Source: AB-629-J13 sp964496365 (GTDB lineage Bacteria; Fidelibacterota; Marinisomatia; Marinisomatales; AB-629-J13). From it: a stretch of DNA of 18,376 nucleotides. The notes under the pieces are model-generated. The model saw nothing but the letters and a program-made list of their open reading frames with translations, searched no databases and was not told the DNA's origin. The stretch lies in contig CAZBZK010000029.1 of assembly GCA_964496365.1 (NCBI GenBank), forward strand, positions 1 through 18,376, read 5' to 3'. Below are positions 14,162-18,376 of the stretch, one piece after another (position 1 is the first letter of the stretch; every line of letters starts with the position of its first letter). A program made the position numbers and the translations under genes.

Positions 14162-14714
14162 CGCTACCTTTTGTATACCGACGAAGTTCCACCAAATCTT
14201 TTCCATCCACCTCATGTAAATACACATTCACATGTTCACCATCGTTGGTTGGAATATTTTTCCCCACATAATCTGCCTTGATAGGCATTTCACGGTGGCC
14301 CCTGTCTACTAAGACCGCTAATTGAATTTTAGATGGTCTGCCAAATGACAAAATTTCATCAATAGCAGCTCTAATGGTTCTGCCTGTATAGAGCACATCA
14401 TCAACAAGGATTACGGTTTTTTTATCTAAACTAAAGGAAATATCTGTTCCTTTGATCTGGGGAACTACCAATCGTTCCATAAAATCGTCTCTGTGAAATG
14501 ATATATTGACCGTACCCAACTCCACATTTTTTGAAGTAACTTCATAAATCTTATCTTTAAATCGATAAGCCAATGGTTCTCCCCGGGATAAAATCCCAAT
14601 GAGCACTATGTCCTCCGGATTTGTGTTTTTTTCCACAATCTCATGAGTCAAACGATGTATTAAACCAGAAATTTCTGATTTTCCTAATAGTTTTGTTTTA
14701 GACTTAATATTCAT
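14148..14714 (-). CDS. pyrR: PyrR: pyrimidine operon RNA-binding regulator / UPRTase
   Basis: PyrR is a phosphoribosyltransferase-fold protein that binds leader RNA when UMP is plentiful and shuts off pyr genes; many members also make UMP from uracil and PRPP. The 188-residue protein has the type I PRTase PRPP loop VILVDDVLYTGRT at 101-113, LIGILSRGEPLA near 38-49, and the PyrR-specific segments LVDRGHREMPIKADYVGKN (135-153) and ISFHRDD (71-77). It is first in the operon, directly behind a recognisable PyrR-binding leader, giving autoregulation. Its own ribosome site is weak (GGAAAG 2 bases before ATG). A perfect GGAGG lies 15 bases before, in front of a six-codon frame that overlaps this start. 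Confidence 0.96.
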   Translation of the reverse strand: MNIKSKTKLLGKSEISGLIHRLTHEIVEKNTNPEDIVLIGILSRGEPLAYRFKDKIYEVTSKNVELGTVNISFHRDDFMERLVVPQIKGTDISFSLDKKTVILVDDVLYTGRTIRAAIDEILSFGRPSKIQLAVLVDRGHREMPIKADYVGKNIPTNDGEHVNVYLHEVDGKDLVELRRYTKGSDDAE

Positions 14715-14724
14715 ATCTTTCCAT
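14704..14724 (-). other. Six-codon reading frame overlapping the pyrR start
   Basis: ATG GAA AGA TAT GAA TAT TAA encodes Met-Glu-Arg-Tyr-Glu-Tyr. The ATG sits 7 bases after a perfect GGAGG that is also the 3' arm of the leader terminator. The frame ends 10 bases past the A of the pyrR ATG, in another frame, so ribosomes finishing it could reinitiate on pyrR. It may be a leader peptide or chance. Confidence 0.3.
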
Positions 14725-14776
14725 AAAAAAACCTCCGGGCAGAATGATCAAACTTGATCCCTCTGAACGGAGGTTT
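14725..14776 (-). terminator. pyr leader terminator / SD-sequestering hairpin
   Basis: The 5' arm AAACCUCCG (14768-14776) pairs perfectly with CGGAGGUUU (14729-14737), followed by a run of U (14725-14731). This is the expected PyrR attenuator terminator. The loop is long (about 30 bases) and holds a smaller hairpin (GAUCA/UGAUC). The 3' arm contains GGAGG, so the same hairpin would also hide a ribosome-binding site. Confidence 0.75.
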
Positions 14777-14787
14777 ATCTTCTGCCC
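14737..14787 (-). promoter_or_regulatory. pyr leader antiterminator pairing
   Basis: GGGCAGAA (14780-14787) is perfectly complementary to UUCUGCCC (14737-14744). This pairing encloses the terminator's 5' arm and shares one base with its 3' arm, and its own 5' strand shares GGG with the PyrR-binding stem. The three elements therefore compete, as in a PyrR attenuator. Confidence 0.65.
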
Positions 14788-14816
14788 TTACCGTCTCACC
14801 GGATCGGTTTAAAGGG
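14785..14816 (-). promoter_or_regulatory. PyrR-binding loop (anti-antiterminator)
   Basis: The RNA forms an outer stem CCCUU/AAGGG, an unpaired UAA bulge on the 5' side, an inner stem ACCG/CGGU and a loop AUCCGGUGAGA. This closely follows the PyrR binding-site consensus (UCCNGNGAG in the loop, with ARGG on the 3' side). PyrR with UMP bound would stabilise it, free the terminator arm and stop transcription of the operon. One copy is seen. Confidence 0.85.
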
Positions 14817-14875
14817 TTATTATCAGACCAAATTTACCCATATTTTTATTAAAGAAAAAACTTGAATTTCAATTG

Positions 14876-14904
14876 TTGAATATAAAAGAAAAATAAATTT
14901 TAAT
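14876..14904 (+). promoter_or_regulatory. Promoter for the oxidoreductase operon
   Basis: TTGAAT at 14876-14881 and TTTAAT at 14899-14904 are 17 bases apart, the same layout as the nrdJ promoter. Transcription would start near 14911, leaving a leader of about 74 bases. The spacer is entirely A/T apart from one G. Confidence 0.4.
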
Positions 14905-14984
14905 CTTGTAGAAAGCTCAAAATTTTGGTACACTTATTATAGGAGTTTTAAAAATTTATAAAATAATTATGAACATAAAAATTA

Positions 14985-15647
14985 ATGTTATCCTCTGAGA
15001 ATAGTCAAATATCAAGAAGAAATTTTTTGAAATCTATAGCAGTTTTGGGATTGTCAAGCTGTGTCCCGTTTACATCCCGAACCAAATTCATCCACCTCCT
15101 CACCAATGATCCACATCCTGATCAATACACACCCATTCTAACATCATTAATTAAAATCATTCTTCCATTTAATCATCAGGATTTTCCCCCCATCACTCCT
15201 GATGTTGTATTGAAAAATATGGAAGTTCATTTTCCCCTTTCTGACGAAAATCTTGAACCATTTCAAAGGGCATTCATGGTGTTTAATGACATTGAATTGT
15301 TTCCTCAAAAACTACCTGCAATAATGGATGAGGAAACCAAAAGCTTTAGTGAATTTGAAAAATTAGAGAACGCTCAAATTGAACATAAAATGACAGAATT
15401 CCTAGAACATGATAAGGATCTATTTCAAAAATTCCAAAAGGAATTTGGGACACACAAATCCTTTCAATCTGCTCCGGTTGAAGCTCAAGAGGCTTATTTT
15501 TCATTGTGGGCTAAAAGCAGTTTTTCTATTCGGCGTATGTTTTACAACAGTGCCAAAGGTGTGATCAATGCTTGTGCGTATTGTCAGGATAAAATGTGGG
15601 ATGCAATCGGTTATAAAGGACATTTTATTCATAGGGAAAACCGATGA
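14985..15647 (+). CDS. Tat-exported small subunit, gluconate 2-dehydrogenase subunit 3-like
   Basis: This 220-residue protein begins with a twin-arginine signal, SRRNFLKS (R11-R12), then a hydrophobic stretch ending LSSC, a lipobox-like site (C26). It is probably exported folded and lipid-anchored. The rest resembles the gamma subunit of FAD-dependent sugar/gluconate dehydrogenases: an alpha-helical body and a C-terminal segment with CAYC and MWDAIGYKGHFI. In that family the small subunit carries the signal and the catalytic subunit, which has none, is exported with it. The next gene is such a catalytic subunit and its ATG overlaps this stop by 4 bases (ATGA), so a stable complex is likely. 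No strong ribosome site precedes the ATG. The family call rests on pattern and context. Confidence 0.7.
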   Translation: MLSSENSQISRRNFLKSIAVLGLSSCVPFTSRTKFIHLLTNDPHPDQYTPILTSLIKIILPFNHQDFPPITPDVVLKNMEVHFPLSDENLEPFQRAFMVFNDIELFPQKLPAIMDEETKSFSEFEKLENAQIEHKMTEFLEHDKDLFQKFQKEFGTHKSFQSAPVEAQEAYFSLWAKSSFSIRRMFYNSAKGVINACAYCQDKMWDAIGYKGHFIHRENR

Positions 15648-17218
15648 AACTTTCCTTTGATATTGCCATTATCGGCTCCGGTGCTTCCGGGGGAGTTTTA
15701 GCTTCCACTTTATCAGAAAAAACCAATAAGAAAATTTGCCTTATTGAAAAAGGGGGTCATTTTCAAGGACACACTTTTGAACAGGAGGAATTGAAAGCCA
15801 GACATTTATTCGCTGAACGAGGGACAAGAGGGAGCAAGGATGGCTCTATTGCCGTCCGAGGTGGTGAATGTGTAGGAGGCGGAACCACTGTAAATGTAGC
15901 TCTTTGTTTCGATCCTATCCCATCCGTTTGGGAGCGTTGGAAACAGCAATATGGAATAGAACATTATTCATTCGATCCATCAGCAAATGATTATGGAATC
16001 CCCGGACTCAATATGCCCAATGCACTGAATCACGTCCGCAATAGATTAAATATCCACGAACCTGAAGATAAAATGGTGAATGATAATAACCGACTATTTG
16101 CAAAGGGATGTAAATCTGAAGGGTTTTCTCATAAAAAATTTGAATTGAATATGAAGGATTGTATCGGGTGTGGATTTTGTACGTTAGGATGTGCCTATGA
16201 CAGAAAAATGGGTACAATGATCACTTATGTTCAAGATGCGATCCAAAATGGTGTTCAATTACTTCACAATTGCCACATTGATTCCATTCAATATTCTGAA
16301 AATAATGGAAGTAAAACAGCCAAAAAAATTATTGGAAACATTGTCACGGCTCATTCTAAATCAATTCCTAATGTGTATCCATCCGGACCTATTTCAATTG
16401 AAGCTAAATTAATCATAGTTGCAGCAGGAGCTATAGAATCTCCTGCTCTGCTCATGCGGTCGGGACATCCTGACCCAAATCAATCACTGGGGAAAGGTCT
16501 CATCATCCATCCAAGTCTTCCTATCATAGGAATTCAGAATGAACCAATTATTAATTATCGAGGAATCACAGGATCCATGTACTCTGACCATTTTTATGAA
16601 TCCCATGGATTTTATTATGAATGTCTATTTGGTCATCCAATTTACGCTGCTGGTATGATTCCCGGAATTGGGACTTCACATTTTGAACTGATGAGACAAT
16701 ACGAAAAAATAAACGGATTTGGTGTCATGCTTGTGGATACTCCAAACCGATTGAACCGTGTAGTATGGAATAAATATACCCATAAACCGGATATTTTTTA
16801 TCGTCTTTCACAATCAGATAAAAAACGGCTTCGAATAGCAGCAGTGAAAGGGGTTGAAATAATGTTTGGATCCGGAGCGAAAGAGGTCATGCTTCCTTCG
16901 GAAGAAGTTATTGGGTCCTTAAATCGACCTCATTTTCATCATAAAAAAGATGCAATATATTGTAATGAGTTACAATTCTTACCGCATCAAACCAGTATAA
17001 CATCAGCTCATTGTCAGGCAACCGCAAGCATGGGGGAAGATCATGAAATGGGATTTTTAAATTCCCGATGCGAATCAAAAGAAGTGAAAAACCTCATGGT
17101 TTGTGATTCATCTTCATTTCCGGAATCCTGCGGTGCCAACCCCATGGTGTCCATTATGACCATGGCAAGATATCAGGGTATTAGAATTTCAGAAGAACTG
17201 GGACGATATGGATTGTAA
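15644..17218 (+). CDS. GMC-family FAD-dependent oxidoreductase with cysteine cluster motif
   Basis: This 524-residue flavoenzyme probably oxidises an alcohol or sugar. It opens with the FAD-binding dinucleotide fold FDIAIIGSGASGG (GxGxxG at 11-16) and E36 for the ribose. VGGGTTVN (77-84) is the GMC signature region. The C-terminal part holds the catalytic pair, H456 in SAHCQATASMG and N499 in SCGANPMVSIMTMA. A four-cysteine motif C173-x2-C176-x2-C179-x3-C183, followed by AYDRK, lies where FAD glucose dehydrogenases bind an Fe-S cluster and where long-chain alcohol oxidases have a similar cysteine group. It has no signal peptide and probably leaves with the Tat subunit encoded just upstream. 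No cytochrome subunit follows, so the electron acceptor is unknown. Substrate cannot be told from the sequence. Confidence 0.85.
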   Translation: MKLSFDIAIIGSGASGGVLASTLSEKTNKKICLIEKGGHFQGHTFEQEELKARHLFAERGTRGSKDGSIAVRGGECVGGGTTVNVALCFDPIPSVWERWKQQYGIEHYSFDPSANDYGIPGLNMPNALNHVRNRLNIHEPEDKMVNDNNRLFAKGCKSEGFSHKKFELNMKDCIGCGFCTLGCAYDRKMGTMITYVQDAIQNGVQLLHNCHIDSIQYSENNGSKTAKKIIGNIVTAHSKSIPNVYPSGPISIEAKLIIVAAGAIESPALLMRSGHPDPNQSLGKGLIIHPSLPIIGIQNEPIINYRGITGSMYSDHFYESHGFYYECLFGHPIYAAGMIPGIGTSHFELMRQYEKINGFGVMLVDTPNRLNRVVWNKYTHKPDIFYRLSQSDKKRLRIAAVKGVEIMFGSGAKEVMLPSEEVIGSLNRPHFHHKKDAIYCNELQFLPHQTSITSAHCQATASMGEDHEMGFLNSRCESKEVKNLMVCDSSSFPESCGANPMVSIMTMARYQGIRISEELGRYGL

Positions 17219-18200
17219 ACGATTCCTATTCACCCTGTCTATTTCATTTCCTTTATATGGAAGTTCACCTGCTTTTCTGGTTAATATAGGATATGAATCT
17301 CCCTCTCTGGTTGCCCCTGCAGTCATTTCAATTTTTCCTGACCAACCCAATAAATTATTTCAGTTAGGCATCGTTGGATGGACGATTTTTGGAAAGGGTG
17401 AACTTAAACTGAAAAAGAATCTGTCTATGGGAATATCTCTTGATGTAACCCCTCAAAATTCAAACGGTTCGATTTATCGATATAAGGATGGGAAACGAGA
17501 CCCCAGATTAGAATTTAAAAACTCCACTTCTTTCTTTCAACTCTATTCAGTTGCAAAACATAATCGAAATACATCAACTAGGTTTGGTGTTTTGTTTTTG
17601 AAGGAACATGTGAATGGACTTTCAAATGAAATTGAATCCATTTGGAACCAATTTTATACAGGGATCTCCCTACAACAATCGTATAAAAATGTGATTTATG
17701 AGGACTTTTTTAACAATCGCTGGGATGGGAAAAAATTAACTGTATCACTTCAATACATGAATGGATATCATTCATTTTATAAAGGACATTTTAGTGGAGG
17801 ATTTGGGAAAAAAATCCATGATTTCCAAATCATGATGACAGGAAAGGCATTTTTCAGTAAGAATTTAAATGTGGTAAATCAATTTATAGTGGGTGGTTCC
17901 TGGGAACTGGATCAACTGGATTTTCTCCCCGGTTCCCATTATGGAGAGTTTCGAATCGACCAAGGGATTTTAGGAAATCTTAGAATTGATTACTCGTTAA
18001 TGCCCGATATTGATATTGGATTCAGGTCGGGAATTCTCATGACTCCCCAAAAAAACCATATCGGTTATGGACTTAAAATGATGACGGTTTTTCAAGGGAT
18101 TGTTTGCCATTTTGGACTTGGGATTTCCGGCGATTCTATTCAAAAGGGAATTTCAAAAAACCTGATTATTTCAGGTGGAATTACTTTTGGATTTATGTAA
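17208..18200 (+). CDS. Secreted protein of unknown function, probable outer-membrane beta-barrel
   Basis: I do not recognise a family. The 330-residue product starts with a signal-like segment (MDCKRFLFTLSISFPLYG, with cleavage plausible after SSPA near 22). The remainder lacks transmembrane helices and is built of alternating polar and hydrophobic stretches rich in Gly, Phe and Tyr with frequent turns, such as FFSKNLNVVNQFIVGGSWELD and the final NLIISGGITFGFM. This looks like amphipathic strands of a barrel. The start overlaps the oxidoreductase gene by 11 bases, so it belongs to that operon and may help substrate entry or complex placement at the outer membrane. Its last 30 bases overlap the end of miaA on the other strand. 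Confidence 0.6.
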   Translation: MDCKRFLFTLSISFPLYGSSPAFLVNIGYESPSLVAPAVISIFPDQPNKLFQLGIVGWTIFGKGELKLKKNLSMGISLDVTPQNSNGSIYRYKDGKRDPRLEFKNSTSFFQLYSVAKHNRNTSTRFGVLFLKEHVNGLSNEIESIWNQFYTGISLQQSYKNVIYEDFFNNRWDGKKLTVSLQYMNGYHSFYKGHFSGGFGKKIHDFQIMMTGKAFFSKNLNVVNQFIVGGSWELDQLDFLPGSHYGEFRIDQGILGNLRIDYSLMPDIDIGFRSGILMTPQKNHIGYGLKMMTVFQGIVCHFGLGISGDSIQKGISKNLIISGGITFGFM

Positions 18201-18376
18201 CACACTCAATATACTATCTTCGATTTGAAATGTTGTCATTCCAGAAACATCAATTTTCAAATCCATATCTTCTTTTTTGAACCATTGCACCTGACGCCGT
18301 GAAAATTGTCGGGTTTTAATCATAATTTCTTCTTTCATTTCATCGTATGAAATCTCTTTTTTTAGATAGGATTGAA
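18171..18376 (-). CDS. miaA: tRNA dimethylallyltransferase, C-terminal part (runs off the window)
   Basis: The last 67 codons are visible on the minus strand, ending at TGA 18171-18173. The peptide includes ISYDEMKEEIMIKTRQFSRR followed by QVQWFKK, which matches the MiaA C-terminal signature (...TRQ.AKRQ.tWfr). MiaA adds a dimethylallyl group to A37 of tRNAs reading UNN codons. The 5' part and start lie beyond position 18376. The last 30 bases are shared, tail to tail, with the beta-barrel-like gene on the plus strand, and no terminator lies between them. Confidence 0.85.
   Translation of the reverse strand, partial: QSYLKKEISYDEMKEEIMIKTRQFSRRQVQWFKKEDMDLKIDVSGMTTFQIEDSILSVLHKSKSNST

Noticed and set aside
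14158..14227. Longer pyrB reading frame from 14227
   Set aside because: The extra residues lie entirely within pyrR and precede the conserved MLSNRHLLGL start, which has its own AAAAGG.

Overview
The window looks like chromosomal DNA of an AT-rich, Gram-negative bacterium. The evidence is a Tat-exported lipoprotein-like subunit, a beta-barrel-like outer-membrane candidate, a class II (B12-dependent) ribonucleotide reductase, and a conserved rplM-rpsI-rpsB-tsf-pyrH-frr block. This set would fit a marine lineage of the FCB group, possibly Marinimicrobia/SAR406, but no marker here proves the phylum. Almost everything is densely packed housekeeping sequence, with two accessory-looking parts: an SOS mutagenesis cassette and an oxidoreductase cluster.

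Positions 1-5686. A tRNA-Gly(CCC) gene on the minus strand is followed (reading rightwards) by a minus-strand cassette transcribed lexA -> imuB-like -> dnaE2-like. The Y-family protein has lost its catalytic acidic residues but keeps a textbook beta-clamp motif. The DnaE is short and ends after the OB fold. Together they look like an ImuB/DnaE2 translesion mutasome under LexA control, without an imuA gene. The 596-base intergenic region between lexA and nrdJ carries a repeated element at the lexA promoter, two adjoining palindromes, a truncated tRNA-Gly(UCC)-like relic and a good promoter for nrdJ. The cassette is therefore bracketed by an intact tRNA-Gly and a decayed tRNA-Gly copy in the same orientation.

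Positions 5687-8139. nrdJ (plus strand) encodes the adenosylcobalamin-dependent ribonucleotide reductase. It ends at a strong hairpin that can serve both strands.

Positions 8163-14816. One long minus-strand run reads pyrR-pyrB-pyrC-rplM-rpsI-rpsB-tsf-pyrH-frr. It begins with a PyrR-type leader (binding hairpin, antiterminator, terminator). The terminator's 3' arm is also a perfect Shine-Dalgarno sequence in front of a six-codon reading frame that overlaps the pyrR start. The run joins pyrimidine synthesis (aspartate transcarbamylase, dihydroorotase, UMP kinase) to ribosomal proteins L13, S9 and S2, EF-Ts and ribosome recycling factor. A secondary promoter may sit between pyrC and rplM.

Positions 14876-18376. 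A plus-strand operon encodes a Tat-signal small subunit, a GMC-family FAD oxidoreductase with a four-cysteine cluster motif, and a secreted, probably beta-barrel, protein of unknown function. Its last gene overlaps, tail to tail, the end of miaA, which enters from the right on the minus strand.

All calls were made by reading the sequence. No database or folding program was run.
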